A stretch of DNA of 64,000 nucleotides from an uncultured bacterium (GTDB lineage: Bacteria; Verrucomicrobiota; Kiritimatiellia; RFP12; CAIWXQ01): the NCBI GenBank assembly GCA_903916675.1, contig CAIWXQ010000045.1, forward strand, positions 41,589-105,588, given 5' to 3'. How positions within the stretch are numbered: the first letter of the stretch is position 1; every line of letters begins with the position of its first letter. The notes under the pieces are model-generated. The model made no database searches. It was not told the origin of the DNA and was given only the letters and a program-made list of their open reading frames with translations. The position numbers and the translations under genes were made by a program. This document shows positions 10,049 to 20,027 of this stretch, in pieces.

Positions 10049-10441
10049 ATGCCGACCATCAACCAACTCGTCCGCAAGGGGCGCTCGCCACTGCGCAAGA
10101 AGAGCAAGTCGCCGGCGCTCAAGTCGTGCCCGCAGCGCCGCGGCGTCTGCCTGGTCGTGAAGACCCAGACCCCCAAGAAGCCGAACTCCGCGCTGCGGAA
10201 GGTGGCGCGTGTGCGGCTGACCACGGGCTACGAGGTGACAGCGTACATCCCCGGCGAGGGGCACAATCTGCAGGAACACAGCGTGGTGCTGGTGCGCGGC
10301 GGTCGCGTCAAGGACCTTCCCGGCGTGCGGTATCACATTGTCCGCGGCTGTCTGGACAGCCTGGGCGTCGCGGGCCGGCACCGCAGCCGTTCGAAGTACG
10401 GCGTGAAGATTGAGAAGAAGGGCGACAAGAAGGAAGGTTGA
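10049..10441 (+). CDS. rpsL: 30S ribosomal protein uS12
   Basis: A 130-residue decoding-centre protein. The conserved loops [11 protein letters not shown] (41-51) and [13 protein letters not shown] (84-96) are intact, including the lysines K44 and K88 whose change gives streptomycin resistance in other bacteria, so the protein looks wild type. The ATG at 10049 has AAGGA upstream and matches the family N-terminus PTINQLVR; an upstream in-frame ATG at 9977 would overlap the promoter. First gene of the superoperon. Confidence 0.97.
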   Translation: MPTINQLVRKGRSPLRKKSKSPALKSCPQRRGVCLVVKTQTPKKPNSALRKVARVRLTTGYEVTAYIPGEGHNLQEHSVVLVRGGRVKDLPGVRYHIVRGCLDSLGVAGRHRSRSKYGVKIEKKGDKKEG

Positions 10442-10453
10442 GGCGGCTAAATC

Positions 10454-10924
10454 ATGTCGAGAAGGCGTAGAGCGTCCAAGCGGTCCTTGATTCCGGACCC
10501 GAAGTTCAACAGTGAGCTGGTCGCGCGTGTCATCAACAGCATGATGCAGCGCGGCAAGAAGACCACCGCTGAGAGGATCGTGTACGGCGCGATCGACGAG
10601 CTGGCTGCCAAGACCGGCAAGGATCCGCTGGAAGTGCTCGACCATGCCATTGCCAACATGAAGCCCAAGGTCGAGGTGAAGTCGCGGCGCGTCGGTGGCA
10701 CAACCTATCAGGTGCCGGTCGAGATCCGGCCCGCCCGTCAGCTCGCGCTGGCGTTGCGTTGGATGGCGCAATTCGCCGCCACCCGCCGCGGCACGCCCAT
10801 GCCGAAGGCGATTGCTGTTGAATTACTGGAGGCCTACAACGGCCAGGGCAACGTGATCAAGAAGCGCGACGACACGCACAAGATGGCGCAGGCCAACAAG
10901 GCCTTTGCGCACTATGCGTGGTAG
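10454..10924 (+). CDS. rpsG: 30S ribosomal protein uS7
   Basis: The 156-residue protein nucleates assembly of the 30S head by binding the 3' major domain of 16S rRNA. Standard segments are seen: [29 protein letters not shown] and the C-terminal AFAHYAW. It lies 12 bases after rpsL. An intercistronic hairpin and a boxA-like sequence follow it before fusA. Confidence 0.97.
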   Translation: MSRRRRASKRSLIPDPKFNSELVARVINSMMQRGKKTTAERIVYGAIDELAAKTGKDPLEVLDHAIANMKPKVEVKSRRVGGTTYQVPVEIRPARQLALALRWMAQFAATRRGTPMPKAIAVELLEAYNGQGNVIKKRDDTHKMAQANKAFAHYAW

Positions 10925-10930
10925 CTGCGC

Positions 10931-10968
10931 GGCGGCTGTGAGAGCCGCCAACTTGTTCTTTGAAAATT
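10931..10968 (+). promoter_or_regulatory. Intercistronic hairpin plus boxA-like sequence between rpsG and fusA
   Basis: GGCGGCT (10931-10937) pairs perfectly with AGCCGCC (10943-10949) around a GTGAG loop. TGTTCTTTGAAAATT (10954-10968) follows at once; it closely resembles the boxA antitermination signal of rRNA leaders that NusB/S10 recognise. The pair could set the S7/EF-G ratio by attenuation and antitermination. Structure is seen; function is inferred. Confidence 0.5.
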
Positions 10969-10985
10969 CGCGTGGAGCAGGCGTC

Positions 10986-13118
10986 TTGGACGGCAAAGTC
11001 AAAGAATGCAAGGCGGTGAAGTCCGGCAATGCGCCGGATGGGCGCGAGGTTTCCCTCGCGCAGGTCCGCAATATCGGGATCGTGGCGCATATTGATGCGG
11101 GCAAAACCACGACCACCGAGCGCATTCTTTTTTATGCCGGCCGCACGCACAAGCTGGGCAACGTCGACGACGGCAACACCGTCACCGACTGGATGATCCA
11201 GGAACGGGAGCGCGGCATCACCATTACGAGTGCCGCGATCACCTGTGCGTGGCATGATACGCAGATCAACATCATCGACACGCCCGGTCACGTGGATTTC
11301 ACCATCGAGGTGGAGCGCTCGTTGCGCGTGCTCGATGGTGCCGTCGGCGTGTTCTGTGCAGTCGGCGGTGTGCAGCCGCAGTCCGAAACGGTCTGGCGAC
11401 AGGCCGACAAGTATCAGGTGCCGCGGCTGGCCTTCATCAACAAGATGGATCGCTTGGGTGCCGACTTCAAGGCCGTCGTGGCCGAAATCCGCCGCAAGCT
11501 GGGAGCCAATCCGGTTCCGCTCTTCCTCCCTTGGGGCCGTGAGTCTGGCTTTCAGGGAGTGATCGACCTGCTGGAGCGCCGGGCGCTGCAGTTCGACGAC
11601 GCCACCCAGGGTCGAGAGGTGCGGGCGCTGGCGATTCCGGAGGAGTTGCGCGCCGACGTCGAGGAGGCGCGCGCCCGGTTGATCGAGCAGATCGCCGAGG
11701 TGGACGAGGAACTGGTGCCGAAGTATCTGGAGACGCCGGACCTGCCGGCCGAGGTGCTGCGGCCGGCCATCCGGCGAGCCACCTTGGCGGGCAAGCTGGT
11801 TCCCGTGCTGTGCGGCTCGGCGCTGCGCAACAAGGGGGTGCAGCAGCTGCTGGATGCCGTGGTTGCCTACCTGCCGTCACCAGAGGATCGCCCGGCCATT
11901 GTGGCCACGGAAGTGAAAACCGGCGAACGCATTGCGCGGGAAGTGAATGACGCAGCCCCGCTGAGCGCGCTGGTGTTTAAGATCGCCACGGACCCCTATG
12001 TCGGGCGGCTCTTTTTCCTGCGGGTGTACTCGGGCAGGCTGCGCAAGGGGCAGAACGTGTACAACCCGCGCACGAAGAAGCGCGAGCGGGTGTTGAAGCT
12101 GGTGCGGTTGTTCGCGGACGCGCAGACCGAAAGCGAGTCGCTCTACACGGGTGACATCGGCGCGGCCGTGGGGCTGAAGGAAGCGACGACCGGCGACACC
12201 CTGTGCGCCGAGCATCAGCCCGTGGCGCTGGAACGGATCCAGGCGCCAGAACCGGTGATGTTCATGGCCATTGAGCCGAAGTCGCGAGCCGATCGCGAGA
12301 AGCTCGAGGACGCGCTGAAAGCACTGGCTTCCGAGGACCCCACCTGCATCGTGAGGCTGGACCCGGAGACCGGACAGACGATTTTGAGTGGCATGGGCGA
12401 GTTGCACCTGGAGATCCTGGTGGACCGTCTGCGCCGCGAGTTCTCGGTAGAAGCCAATACCGGTAAGCCGATGGTCTCGTACTACGAGACGGTGACGGCG
12501 ACGGCCTGCGCCACGCATCTCTTCGACCGCGAGCTCGGCGGCAAGCGCCACTGGGCCCGGATCACGGTGGAGGTGTCGCCTCGCGAGCGCGGGAGCGGGC
12601 ATGCGACGGAGGTCGCGGCTGCAGCTCTGCGCAAGCTGGAGAACCATGAGGTTCTCCGCGACTGCCTCGAGCAGGGCCTGACGGATGGGATTCTGACTGG
12701 AGTGTTGGCGCGGTACCCGATGACGGACGTGCTGGCGCGGGTGACAGAAGTCGCGATCGCAGACGAAGAGACGGCCACGGATGTGGCCTTCCGAACGGCG
12801 GCGGTCATGGCGTTTCGGGAGGCAGCCTTGGGGGCGGGTCCCGAATTGCTCGAACCGATCATGTGCCTGGACATCGTCACGCCGCCGGAACACGTCGGCG
12901 AGGTGATCGGGGACGTGAACGGACGGCGGGGACAGGTGCGGGACATGACGATGCGTGGCGACACGCAGCTCATTCGCGCGCAGGTGCCGCTGGCAGAGCT
13001 GTTCGGTTACGCGGGAGCGATTCGGTCGCTCACGCGGGGACGCGCCAGCTATACGATGGAGCCCGACGAGTTCGCCGTGGTGCCGAAGGCAGTGAGAGAA
13101 CAACTACTGAACAGGTGA
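10986..13118 (+). CDS. fusA: Translation elongation factor G (divergent domain IV)
   Basis: A ribosomal translocase GTPase. The G motifs are clear: [12 protein letters not shown] (P-loop), RGITITSAA (switch), DTPGHVDF and NKMD. Domain III ([20 protein letters not shown]) and domain V ([20 protein letters not shown]) are typical. Domain IV is not: the usual GGSGQYGHV-like segment is replaced by [19 protein letters not shown]. Start choice: TTG 10986 has GGAG 8 bases upstream and gives 710 residues; GTG 11016 (700 residues) is closer to family length but lacks a well-spaced ribosome-binding site. tuf does not follow, unlike the classical str operon. Membership in the spirochaete-planctomycete EF-G subfamilies is possible and needs a tree. 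Confidence 0.9.
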   Translation: MDGKVKECKAVKSGNAPDGREVSLAQVRNIGIVAHIDAGKTTTTERILFYAGRTHKLGNVDDGNTVTDWMIQERERGITITSAAITCAWHDTQINIIDTPGHVDFTIEVERSLRVLDGAVGVFCAVGGVQPQSETVWRQADKYQVPRLAFINKMDRLGADFKAVVAEIRRKLGANPVPLFLPWGRESGFQGVIDLLERRALQFDDATQGREVRALAIPEELRADVEEARARLIEQIAEVDEELVPKYLETPDLPAEVLRPAIRRATLAGKLVPVLCGSALRNKGVQQLLDAVVAYLPSPEDRPAIVATEVKTGERIAREVNDAAPLSALVFKIATDPYVGRLFFLRVYSGRLRKGQNVYNPRTKKRERVLKLVRLFADAQTESESLYTGDIGAAVGLKEATTGDTLCAEHQPVALERIQAPEPVMFMAIEPKSRADREKLEDALKALASEDPTCIVRLDPETGQTILSGMGELHLEILVDRLRREFSVEANTGKPMVSYYETVTATACATHLFDRELGGKRHWARITVEVSPRERGSGHATEVAAAALRKLENHEVLRDCLEQGLTDGILTGVLARYPMTDVLARVTEVAIADEETATDVAFRTAAVMAFREAALGAGPELLEPIMCLDIVTPPEHVGEVIGDVNGRRGQVRDMTMRGDTQLIRAQVPLAELFGYAGAIRSLTRGRASYTMEPDEFAVVPKAVREQLLNR

Positions 13119-13125
13119 CGCGAGA

Positions 13126-13434
13126 ATGCAAAGTCAGCGCATACGCATTCGGTTGCAGGGTTACGACCATCGGGTGTTGGACCAGGCTGTGACGGATATC
13201 ATCGACACGGCCCGCAGCACCGGGGCTCAGGTGGTGGGCCCGATTCCGCTCCCGACGCGGATCGAGCGCTTCACCGTGAACCGGAGCCCCCACGTGGACA
13301 AGAAGTCCATGGATCAGTTTGAAATGCGGACGCACAAGCGGCTGCTCGACATCGTCAGCCCCACGGCTAAGACGGTGGACGAGTTGAAAAAGCTGAACCT
13401 GCCCGCGGGTGTGGACATCGCAATCCGCATCTGA
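13126..13434 (+). CDS. rpsJ: 30S ribosomal protein uS10 (NusE)
   Basis: This 102-residue protein has the family core [15 protein letters not shown] and the head-binding loop region THKRLLDIV. It serves in the 30S head and, with NusB, in antitermination at boxA. It follows fusA by 7 bases, with tuf absent in between, so the str and S10 operons are directly fused. Length is normal. Confidence 0.96.
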   Translation: MQSQRIRIRLQGYDHRVLDQAVTDIIDTARSTGAQVVGPIPLPTRIERFTVNRSPHVDKKSMDQFEMRTHKRLLDIVSPTAKTVDELKKLNLPAGVDIAIRI

Positions 13435-13450
13435 GCGGGATGGAGCAACC

Positions 13451-14143
13451 ATGCAAGGTCTGATTGGAAAGAAGATTGGCATGACGCAGGTCTGGGACGC
13501 CCAGGGCCGGCGCGTCGCCGTGACGGTCATCGAAGCCGGGCCGTGCCCGGTCGTGCAGGTCAAGGCACCGGAGAAGGACGGCTACGCGGCGGTCCAGCTC
13601 GGGTTTGGCGCCCAGCAGGCCAGGCGCCTGAGCAAGGCGCAGGCCACGCGCTACGAGAAGGCGGGCGTTGCACCCTGCCGCACGCTGCGCGAGTTCCGGC
13701 TGGCGGCCGACGAGACGATGAAGGTCGGCGAGCAGGTCACGGTTGCGGTGTTTGAGGGCGTTGCGCGGGTCGATGTCTCGGGCACGAGCAAGGGACGCGG
13801 CTTCTCGGGTGTGGTGCGCCGCCATAGCATGGCCGGTGGCCCGATGACCCACGGCGGCCACTCGAAGCGCCGCATCGGCGGCATCGGCGCACGCGATCTG
13901 CCAGGCTGGGTGCATAAGGGCAAGCGCATGCCCGGCCACATGGGCGCGGTGTTGCGCACGGCGCGCAACCTGATCGTGGTTCAGGTGCGCACGGACGACA
14001 ATCTGTTGCTGGTTCAGGGCGCGGTTCCGGGTCCGGTGGGCGGCGTGGTGGTGATCCACAAGGCCCTCAGCCAGGCCGTCAGCAAGGTGCCGGTCGCCAA
14101 GGCGGGCAAGGAAGTCAAGGGCGGCAAGGCCGCGAAGAAGTAG
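13451..14143 (+). CDS. rplC: 50S ribosomal protein uL3
   Basis: The start is ATG 13451 (MQGLIGKKIGMTQVW), the family N-terminus; the frame upstream is shadow. At 230 residues it is slightly long because of a Lys/Gly-rich tail. The central extension that reaches toward the peptidyl-transferase centre is intact (GGPMTHGGHSKRRIGG, MPGHMG). One of the first proteins to bind 23S rRNA. Confidence 0.96.
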   Translation: MQGLIGKKIGMTQVWDAQGRRVAVTVIEAGPCPVVQVKAPEKDGYAAVQLGFGAQQARRLSKAQATRYEKAGVAPCRTLREFRLAADETMKVGEQVTVAVFEGVARVDVSGTSKGRGFSGVVRRHSMAGGPMTHGGHSKRRIGGIGARDLPGWVHKGKRMPGHMGAVLRTARNLIVVQVRTDDNLLLVQGAVPGPVGGVVVIHKALSQAVSKVPVAKAGKEVKGGKAAKK

Positions 14144-14151
14144 GGAATCCG

Positions 14152-14796
14152 ATGAGTGCGATCAAACTGTTCAAGTCCACCGGCGAACCCGGCGGCGACG
14201 TGGCGCTGGATGACGCGCTGCTGGTCCTCGATCGCGGCGCCCAGGCCGTGAAGGACGTGGTCGTGGCGACGCGGAACGCGCGCCGCGCCGGGACGGCCTC
14301 CACGCTCTCCAAGGGCGAGGTCGCCGGCAGCAACAAGAAGCCTTGGAAACAGAAGGGCACGGGTCGTGCGCGCGCCGGCCTGCGGCAGTCTCCCGTGTGG
14401 CGCGGCGGCGCTGTGGCGTTCGGCCCGCGCCCCCGCAGCTTCGCCAGCAAGATCAACCGCAAGGTGATGCAGCTCGCGTACCAGCACGCATTCAGCGACC
14501 GTGTCCGCGAGGGTCGCGTGATGGTCATCGAGCGCTTCGCGATGGCCGAGGCCAAGACCAAGGTGCTGGCCGCGCTGCTCGCGAAGCTCGGTCTGGACCG
14601 CGGCTGCCTGATCGTCGTGGATGTGCCTGACGCCAATCTGGTGCGCGCCGCGCGCAACATTCCGAAGGTTGCTGTTGTCAGAGCGGCCGATGTTGGTGTA
14701 TATGATCTGGTTCGCTACCGCGCAGTCCTGACGACGCGCGCGGCTCTGGCGGCCCTGACGGCCCGCCTGGCGAAGAAGGCGGAGGTGGCGGCATGA
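14152..14796 (+). CDS. rplD: 50S ribosomal protein uL4
   Basis: This 214-residue protein includes the exit-tunnel loop KPWKQKGTGRARAGLRQS followed by WRGGAVAFGPRPR, where macrolide-resistance changes arise in other species; the loop appears wild type. In enteric bacteria L4 represses its own operon; no such leader could be identified here. Its stop overlaps the rplW start. Confidence 0.96.
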   Translation: MSAIKLFKSTGEPGGDVALDDALLVLDRGAQAVKDVVVATRNARRAGTASTLSKGEVAGSNKKPWKQKGTGRARAGLRQSPVWRGGAVAFGPRPRSFASKINRKVMQLAYQHAFSDRVREGRVMVIERFAMAEAKTKVLAALLAKLGLDRGCLIVVDVPDANLVRAARNIPKVAVVRAADVGVYDLVRYRAVLTTRAALAALTARLAKKAEVAA

Positions 14797-15071
14797 AGCA
14801 CGCCGGAATTATCCGCAGGATCCAGGTGACCGAGAAGGGCACGATCCTGGGAGCACAAAACCAGTTTCAGCTTGAGGTGGCGGTGAAGGCCAGAAAGCCC
14901 GAGATCTGCCAGGCGGTCGAGAAGCAGTTCGGCGTGCACGTGCTGGCGGTCAACACCCAGAACTACAAGGGCGAGACACGCGTGTTGCGCAACCGGCGCA
15001 CGGCCCGCACGTCCGACTGGAAGCGCGCGATCGTGACGCTGAAGCCGGGCGAGCGCATCGAGGCTGTGTAA
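14793..15071 (+). CDS. rplW: 50S ribosomal protein uL23
   Basis: A 92-residue exit-tunnel rim protein that docks trigger factor (encoded at 8640-9929) and SRP. It shows the typical IIRRIQVTEKG N-terminus and the FGVHVLAVNTQNYKGETR loop. ATGA overlap with rplD points to translational coupling. Confidence 0.95.
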   Translation: MKHAGIIRRIQVTEKGTILGAQNQFQLEVAVKARKPEICQAVEKQFGVHVLAVNTQNYKGETRVLRNRRTARTSDWKRAIVTLKPGERIEAV

Positions 15072-15092
15072 CGCCGCCGGAGGAGACGAGAG

Positions 15093-15917
15093 ATGGGGCT
15101 CAAGACATTCAAACCGACGTCCGATGGTCAGCGCCACCACGTGGCCCAGACGTTCGAAGAAATTACGGAGCTGCGTCCGGAGCGCCAGCTGACCGAGGCG
15201 CACAAGCGCGGTTCGGGCCGCAACAACGTCGGCCGGATCACCACGCGGCATCGCGGCGGCGGTGTGCGCTCGCGCTACCGTATCGTGGACTTTCGGCGCG
15301 ACAAGCTCGGCATTCCGGCGCGTGTGGCGGCGATCGCCTACGACCCGAACCGCAGTGCGAACCTGGCCCTGCTGCACTACGTGGACGGCGAGAAGCGTTA
15401 CATCCTGGCGCCGGAAGGTTTGGTCGTGGGCGCGCTGGTGCTGGCCGGCCCGGACGCGGAGCCCAGCGTGGGCAACGCCGTGCCGTTGGAGAAAGTGCCG
15501 CTTGGACTCTTCGTGCACAATATCGAACTGGTCCCCGGCAAGGGCGGCGCGCTCGCGCGCTCCGCAGGCAACAGCTGCCAGGTTATGTCCCGCGAGGGTG
15601 ATTTTGCGACGCTGCGCCTCCCCTCGGGAGAGGTGCGCCGCGTGAATGTCCGCTGCTTGGCCACCATTGGCAAGGTCGGCAACGCGGAGTGGAGCAGCGT
15701 GGAGTTTGGCAAGGCCGGCCGCAAGCGCTGGATGGGCATCCGTCCGACCGTGCGTGGTGTGGCCATGAACCCGGTTGACCATCCGATGGGCGGCGGCGAA
15801 GGCCGCACGTCTGGCGGCGGTCACCCGCGCTCCCCGTGGGGGCAGTTGGCGAAGGGCGGCAAGACGCGCAGCCCGCGCAAGCCATCCGGCAAATTCATCG
15901 TCAAGCGGAGAAAGTAA
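15093..15917 (+). CDS. rplB: 50S ribosomal protein uL2
   Basis: This 274-residue protein is near the peptidyl-transferase centre and needed for subunit joining. The highly conserved [13 protein letters not shown] segment (near residue 226) with its key histidine is present, followed by a basic tail. GGAGGAG precedes the ATG. Confidence 0.97.
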   Translation: MGLKTFKPTSDGQRHHVAQTFEEITELRPERQLTEAHKRGSGRNNVGRITTRHRGGGVRSRYRIVDFRRDKLGIPARVAAIAYDPNRSANLALLHYVDGEKRYILAPEGLVVGALVLAGPDAEPSVGNAVPLEKVPLGLFVHNIELVPGKGGALARSAGNSCQVMSREGDFATLRLPSGEVRRVNVRCLATIGKVGNAEWSSVEFGKAGRKRWMGIRPTVRGVAMNPVDHPMGGGEGRTSGGGHPRSPWGQLAKGGKTRSPRKPSGKFIVKRRK

Positions 15918-15920
15918 GCC

Positions 15921-16202
15921 ATGGCGCGGTCCCTCAAAAAAGGTCCCTATGTGGATCCCAAGCTCCTCCGCAAGGTCGAGCAGATGAACAAATCCGGCCG
16001 GAAGATCCCGATCAAGACTTGGTCGCGGCGCTCGATGATCACGCCGGAGTTCATCGGTCACACGTTCGCCATCCACAACGGGAAGCAGCACATCCCGATC
16101 TTCATCACGGAGAACATGGTGGGGCACCGCCTCGGCGAGTTTGCCGCCACCCGCATTTTCCGCGCTCATGGCACCCACACCGATAAGGTTGTGGCGCGGT
16201 AG
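15921..16202 (+). CDS. rpsS: 30S ribosomal protein uS19
   Basis: A 93-residue 30S head protein that pairs with uS13 and contacts A-site tRNA. The signature [12 protein letters not shown] starts the protein and the [13 protein letters not shown] region is intact. Only 3 bases separate it from rplB. Confidence 0.97.
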   Translation: MARSLKKGPYVDPKLLRKVEQMNKSGRKIPIKTWSRRSMITPEFIGHTFAIHNGKQHIPIFITENMVGHRLGEFAATRIFRAHGTHTDKVVAR

Positions 16203-16215
16203 GAGAGCAGCAAGC

Positions 16216-16566
16216 ATGGAAGTGACAGCCAGAACGCGTAATGTCCGGCTTTCGGCGCTGAAGGGTCGTCCCTTGGCGCGCAAGGTGCAGGGCCTGCCGG
16301 TCGCGCAGGCGCTGCAGGTGACCGATTTCAGCCCGCAGAAGGCCGCGTTGACGCTGAGCAAGACGATCAAGTCGGCGGTGGCCAACGCGCGGGCCAAGAA
16401 CTTGGATGTTGACCGCCTGCGTGTGAAACTCGCGGTGTTCGACGAGGGAACGCGGATGCGGCGGCACTGGGCGCGCGCGCGCGGCAGCGCCAGCCCCATC
16501 GCGCGGCGGTTGTGCCATATCAAGGTGGTGGTGTCGGACGGTCAGCCGGATCAGTCGGCCGTATAG
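16216..16566 (+). CDS. rplV: 50S ribosomal protein uL22
   Basis: The start is ATG 16216 (MEVTARTRNVRLSALKGRPLA). The 116-residue protein has the long beta-hairpin that lines the exit tunnel (KNLDVDRLRVKLAVFDEGTR). The 25 codons upstream in frame are read-through of rpsS. Normal length. Confidence 0.95.
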   Translation: MEVTARTRNVRLSALKGRPLARKVQGLPVAQALQVTDFSPQKAALTLSKTIKSAVANARAKNLDVDRLRVKLAVFDEGTRMRRHWARARGSASPIARRLCHIKVVVSDGQPDQSAV

Positions 16567-16595
16567 GCCGGTGTTGGTAGGGAAGGAGCGGCACG

Positions 16596-17270
16596 TTGGG
16601 ACAGAAAGTCAATCCGATCGGCTTCCGAATCGCGCTGGATAAGCAGTGGCGGTCGCGCTGGTTCAGCGGGAAGAAGCATTTTGGCGAACTGCTCACGGAG
16701 GATCTGATGATCCGTGAGGAGGTTCGCAAGAGCCTGGAAAACGCGGCGGTCGCCAAGATCGTCATCGAGCGCTATGCCAACCGCGTGCGGGTGAACATCC
16801 ACACTGCGCGCCCCGGCATCGTGATCGGCCGCAAAGGGCAGGACATCGAAAAAGTCCGCGCCGACCTCGCCAAGAGGACCGGTAAGGAGATCTACGTCGA
16901 GATCCATGAAGTGCGGGACCCGGATGCCAACGCCCAGCTGGTGGCCGAGAGCATCGCGCAGCAGGTCGAACGCCGCGTGGCCATCAAGCGCGCCATCAAG
17001 CGCGCCGAGAAGGTCGCCATGGACATGGGCGTCGACGGCATCAAGATCCGCTGCTGCGGCCGCATCAACAACGCCGAGATCTCTCGCGTCGAGTGGAGCA
17101 AGCAGGGGAAGGTTCCGCTTCACACGCTGCGCGCGAACATCGACTACGGCTTTGCCGAGGCGCACACGACGGCCGGCCTGATCGGCGTCAAGGTCTGGAT
17201 CTGCAAGAAGGACGATTTCCAGCCGGCGCGCACCAACGCCAGGAGACGCACCAATGCCTCTCATGCCTAA
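16596..17270 (+). CDS. rpsC: 30S ribosomal protein uS3
   Basis: The start codon is TTG, supported by GGAAGGAG upstream and the conserved N-terminus [12 protein letters not shown]. At 224 residues it includes the KH domain GxxG loop ([16 protein letters not shown], about 68-83) at the mRNA entry channel. The C-terminal end overlaps rplP by 17 bases. Confidence 0.97.
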   Translation: MGQKVNPIGFRIALDKQWRSRWFSGKKHFGELLTEDLMIREEVRKSLENAAVAKIVIERYANRVRVNIHTARPGIVIGRKGQDIEKVRADLAKRTGKEIYVEIHEVRDPDANAQLVAESIAQQVERRVAIKRAIKRAEKVAMDMGVDGIKIRCCGRINNAEISRVEWSKQGKVPLHTLRANIDYGFAEAHTTAGLIGVKVWICKKDDFQPARTNARRRTNASHA

Positions 17271-17664
17271 GCGGGTCAAGCACCGCAAACAATCGAAGGG
17301 GAACCGCAGCGGCTTCGCCACCTCCGGCACGGAGCTGGCATACGGCGATTTCGGGCTGAAGTCGCTCGATCGCGGCTGGCTCAAGAGCGTGCAGATCGAG
17401 GCGTGCCGCGTGGCCGTCAACCGCTTCATGAAGCGCAAGGGAAAGCTCTGGATCCGCTTGTTCCCGGACAAGCCGATCACTCGCAAGCCCATCGAAGTGC
17501 GCATGGGCAAGGGCAAGGGCAATCCCGAGTTCTGGGTGGCCGTGGTGCTGCCTGGCAAAATGCTGTTTGAGGTCGGCGGCGTGCCCGACGCCGTGGCGCG
17601 TGAGTGCCTGCGGCTGGCGTCCACGAAGCTGGGGCTCCGCACGCAGTTGGTGAGCCGCCGGTAA
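17254..17664 (+). CDS. rplP: 50S ribosomal protein uL16
   Basis: A 136-residue protein that helps place A- and P-site tRNA elbows. Family landmarks are MPKRVKHRK at the start and [16 protein letters not shown]. The start lies inside the rpsC coding end, an overlap of 17 bases that suggests coupled translation. Confidence 0.96.
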   Translation: MPLMPKRVKHRKQSKGNRSGFATSGTELAYGDFGLKSLDRGWLKSVQIEACRVAVNRFMKRKGKLWIRLFPDKPITRKPIEVRMGKGKGNPEFWVAVVLPGKMLFEVGGVPDAVARECLRLASTKLGLRTQLVSRR

Positions 17665-17685
17665 CGGCAGGAGACGTGGCACCCG

Positions 17686-17883
17686 ATGAAGACCAGAGAA
17701 TTAAGGGAACTGAAGGCGGAGGAGCTCGACCAGCGCATCCGCGAGGTCACGCAGGAGCTGCGTGACCTGCAGCTGAAGCACCGGACGGGCGAGGGCGCCG
17801 ACAAGCCCGTGCGCATCCGCCTGCTGCGCCGCGAAGTGGCGCGCATGCAGACGGTGGCGCACGTGCGGAAGGCAGGCAAGTGA
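17686..17883 (+). CDS. rpmC: 50S ribosomal protein uL29
   Basis: A 65-residue helical hairpin next to uL23 at the tunnel exit. KTRELRELKAEELDQRI and LRDLQLKHRTGE are the usual helices. The stop overlaps the rpsQ start (TGATG). Confidence 0.93.
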   Translation: MKTRELRELKAEELDQRIREVTQELRDLQLKHRTGEGADKPVRIRLLRREVARMQTVAHVRKAGK

Positions 17884-18182
17884 TGGCCGAGACGAAGACA
17901 ACGACTGAGACGGCGGACCGCGGCAGCCGCAAGCACCGCAAGGGCGTGGTGCTGAGCAAGAGCGGCGACAAGAGCATCGTGGTGCGGTTTGAGCGCCGCC
18001 GGCCGCATCCCAAGTACGGCAAGGTGATGCGTCAGTTCAAGAAGTACCATGTGCATGACGAGCGCAACGAAGCCAAGGTGGGCGACCTGGCGGAGATCGC
18101 CGAGTGCCGCCCCATGAGCCGGCTGAAGCACTGGCGGTTGGTGGCGGTGACGCCGGCCGCTGAAGGAGCGCAGAAGGCATGA
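17883..18182 (+). CDS. rpsQ: 30S ribosomal protein uS17
   Basis: This 99-residue OB-fold protein binds helix 11 of 16S rRNA. The core begins at about residue 20 ([20 protein letters not shown]) after a polar 18-residue tail. ATG 17883 is preferred over the adjacent GTG 17880. It overlaps rpmC upstream and rplN downstream. Confidence 0.94.
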   Translation: MAETKTTTETADRGSRKHRKGVVLSKSGDKSIVVRFERRRPHPKYGKVMRQFKKYHVHDERNEAKVGDLAEIAECRPMSRLKHWRLVAVTPAAEGAQKA

Positions 18183-18544
18183 TTCAGGAAGGTACCGAAC
18201 TGGTGGTGGCCGATAACACCGGCGCCAAGCTGGCGATGTGCTTCCGTGTCATCGGCCAGCGCAAGCGCTATGCCCACATCGGCGACGTGATCAAGGTGGC
18301 CGTCAAGGAGGCCTTGCCGACCGGTGCGGTCAAAAAGGGTCAGGTCTGCCTGGCAGTGGTGGTGCGCACCGGTCATGCGATCCGCCGCGCGGACGGCTCG
18401 GTTGTGCGGTTTGACCAGAACGCCTGCGTGGTGGTGGACGCCAAGCTGAATCCGCTGGGTACGCGCATCTTCGGCCCCGTGGCGCGCGAACTGCGCGACA
18501 AGAACTACATGAAAGTGATCTCGCTGGCGCCGGAGGTGGTCTGA
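18179..18544 (+). CDS. rplN: 50S ribosomal protein uL14
   Basis: A 121-residue subunit-interface protein and the docking site of RsfS. It begins [17 protein letters not shown] and keeps [13 protein letters not shown] near the C-terminus. ATGA overlap with rpsQ; the next gene starts at the base after its stop. Confidence 0.97.
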   Translation: MIQEGTELVVADNTGAKLAMCFRVIGQRKRYAHIGDVIKVAVKEALPTGAVKKGQVCLAVVVRTGHAIRRADGSVVRFDQNACVVVDAKLNPLGTRIFGPVARELRDKNYMKVISLAPEVV

Positions 18545-18859
18545 ATGAGCGTGGCACGCATCAAGAAGGATGACACGGTGTTCGTCACCACGGGCGTCTT
18601 CGCCGGACAGACCGGCAAGGTCCTTCGGATCCTGCCCGGCCGCGGCAAGGCCGTGGTCGAGGGCATCAACGTGGCGAAGAAGGCCGTGCCGAAATCGCAG
18701 ACAGCGCCCCAGGGCGGCTTCGTGCGGCGCGAGGCACCCATCGATCTATCGAATCTCATGCCCTACGATCCGGACAAGAAGATGGGCACGCGCATCACGC
18801 GCGAACGACAGGGCGGCCAGCTCACGCGCCGGTCCAAGCGTTCCGGAAAGTTGCTGTAG
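18545..18859 (+). CDS. rplX: 50S ribosomal protein uL24
   Basis: A 104-residue assembly-initiator protein with an N-terminal KOW motif ([20 protein letters not shown]) and the [12 protein letters not shown] segment. Starts immediately after rplN. Confidence 0.95.
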   Translation: MSVARIKKDDTVFVTTGVFAGQTGKVLRILPGRGKAVVEGINVAKKAVPKSQTAPQGGFVRREAPIDLSNLMPYDPDKKMGTRITRERQGGQLTRRSKRSGKLL

Positions 18860-18872
18860 AGGAGCGGCGAAC

Positions 18873-19412
18873 ATGGCCAGACTCAAGGACAAGTATCGCA
18901 AGGAACTGGTGCCGGCGTTGCACGCCAAGCTGGGGGTTAAAAACCCCATGCTCGTGCCGCGCCTCACCAAGGTGGTCGTCAACATGGGGTTCGGCATTGT
19001 CGAGAAGGACGCGCAGAAGTCGCTCCTTCAGGACTTCGCCGCGCTCACCGGCCAGCTGCCGATGATCTGCAAGGCCCGGAAGAGCATCTCGAACTTCAAG
19101 CTTCGCGAGGGCATGGTCATCGGCGCCAAGGTGACCCTGCGCGGCGACCGGATGTACGAGTTCGTCGACCGTCTGATCAACGCGGCGCTGCCGCGCATCC
19201 GCGACTTTCGCGGGGTCGCCAACCGCGGTTTTGACGGGCGGGGAAACTACACGCTTGGCCTGAAGGAACAGACAATTTTTCCCGAGATCGCCGGCGGTTC
19301 TGGCGGGGGCACGGAAAAGGGCATGGACATCACGTTTGTGACGACGGCCCGCAACGACAAAGAGGCGCGCGAACTGCTGACCCAGCTGGGCATGCCGTTC
19401 GCGGGCCGCTGA
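18873..19412 (+). CDS. rplE: 50S ribosomal protein uL5
   Basis: The 179-residue protein of the central protuberance binds 5S rRNA. The real start is ATG 18873 ([16 protein letters not shown]), with GAGGAG upstream; an in-frame extension of about 100 codons overlapping rplX is shadow. Conserved [15 protein letters not shown] and FPEI near the end are present. Confidence 0.96.
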   Translation: MARLKDKYRKELVPALHAKLGVKNPMLVPRLTKVVVNMGFGIVEKDAQKSLLQDFAALTGQLPMICKARKSISNFKLREGMVIGAKVTLRGDRMYEFVDRLINAALPRIRDFRGVANRGFDGRGNYTLGLKEQTIFPEIAGGSGGGTEKGMDITFVTTARNDKEARELLTQLGMPFAGR

Positions 19413-19425
19413 AAGGGGAGTGGCC

Positions 19426-19611
19426 GTGGCCAAGACCTGTTTGATTGTAAAGGCGAAACGTAAGCCAAAATTCTCGTCGCGCAAGTACTACCGCTGCTCA
19501 CGCTGCGGTCGTCCGCGCGCGGTGATGCGCAAGTTCCAGCTCTGCCGTTTGTGTTTCCGCGAGCTGGCTGTGTCCGGACAGATCCCGGGCGTGACCAAGG
19601 CAAGCTGGTGA
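19426..19611 (+). CDS. rpsZ: 30S ribosomal protein uS14, zinc-binding short form
   Basis: 61 residues with zinc ligands C24, C27, C40 and C43 (CSRC...CRLC), the type Z paralogue. It ends IPGVTKASW, as in other type Z proteins. GTG 19426 fits the family N-terminus ([16 protein letters not shown]); GTG 19420 would add two residues. Together with S4 and L36 it shows the zinc-replete set of ribosomal proteins. Confidence 0.95.
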   Translation: MAKTCLIVKAKRKPKFSSRKYYRCSRCGRPRAVMRKFQLCRLCFRELAVSGQIPGVTKASW

Positions 19612-19621
19612 GGGCAGGAAG

Positions 19622-20017
19622 ATGAGTTGGTCGGACCCCATTTCGGATATGTTGACGCGCATCCGCAACGCGCAAAAGGCCGGCATGCCTTCGCTGGATA
19701 TGCCGGGCTCCCGCCTCAAGGGCGAGATTGCGCGCGTGATGCAGGCCGAAGGCTACATCGCCGGCTACACCCTCACAGGTGAGGGCCGCCGCATGCTGCA
19801 CATCGACCTGAAGTACAACGAGCTGGCAGAGCCTGCCATTCGCGGCCTGCGCCGCGAGAGCAAACCGGGCTTGCGCCGCTTCAGCGGCTTCAAGGAGATC
19901 CCCCGCGTCCTTGGCGGCATGGGCACTGCGGTGCTGAGCACCTCGGGCGGCGTCATGAGCGGCAAGGATGCCCGCCAGCGCAAGCTGGGCGGCGAACTGA
20001 TCTGCACCATCTGGTAA
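19622..20017 (+). CDS. rpsH: 30S ribosomal protein uS8
   Basis: The 131-residue central-domain protein starts [18 protein letters not shown] and ends with the rRNA-binding [19 protein letters not shown]. In E. coli it represses the spc operon; whether it does so here is unknown. Confidence 0.96.
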   Translation: MSWSDPISDMLTRIRNAQKAGMPSLDMPGSRLKGEIARVMQAEGYIAGYTLTGEGRRMLHIDLKYNELAEPAIRGLRRESKPGLRRFSGFKEIPRVLGGMGTAVLSTSGGVMSGKDARQRKLGGELICTIW

Positions 20018-20027
20018 GGAGAGCGTG

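Noticed and set aside
14715..18131. Two minus-strand frames of 602 and 526 codons in the ribosomal operon
   Set aside because: They lie opposite a complete set of ribosomal protein genes and have shadow-type composition.
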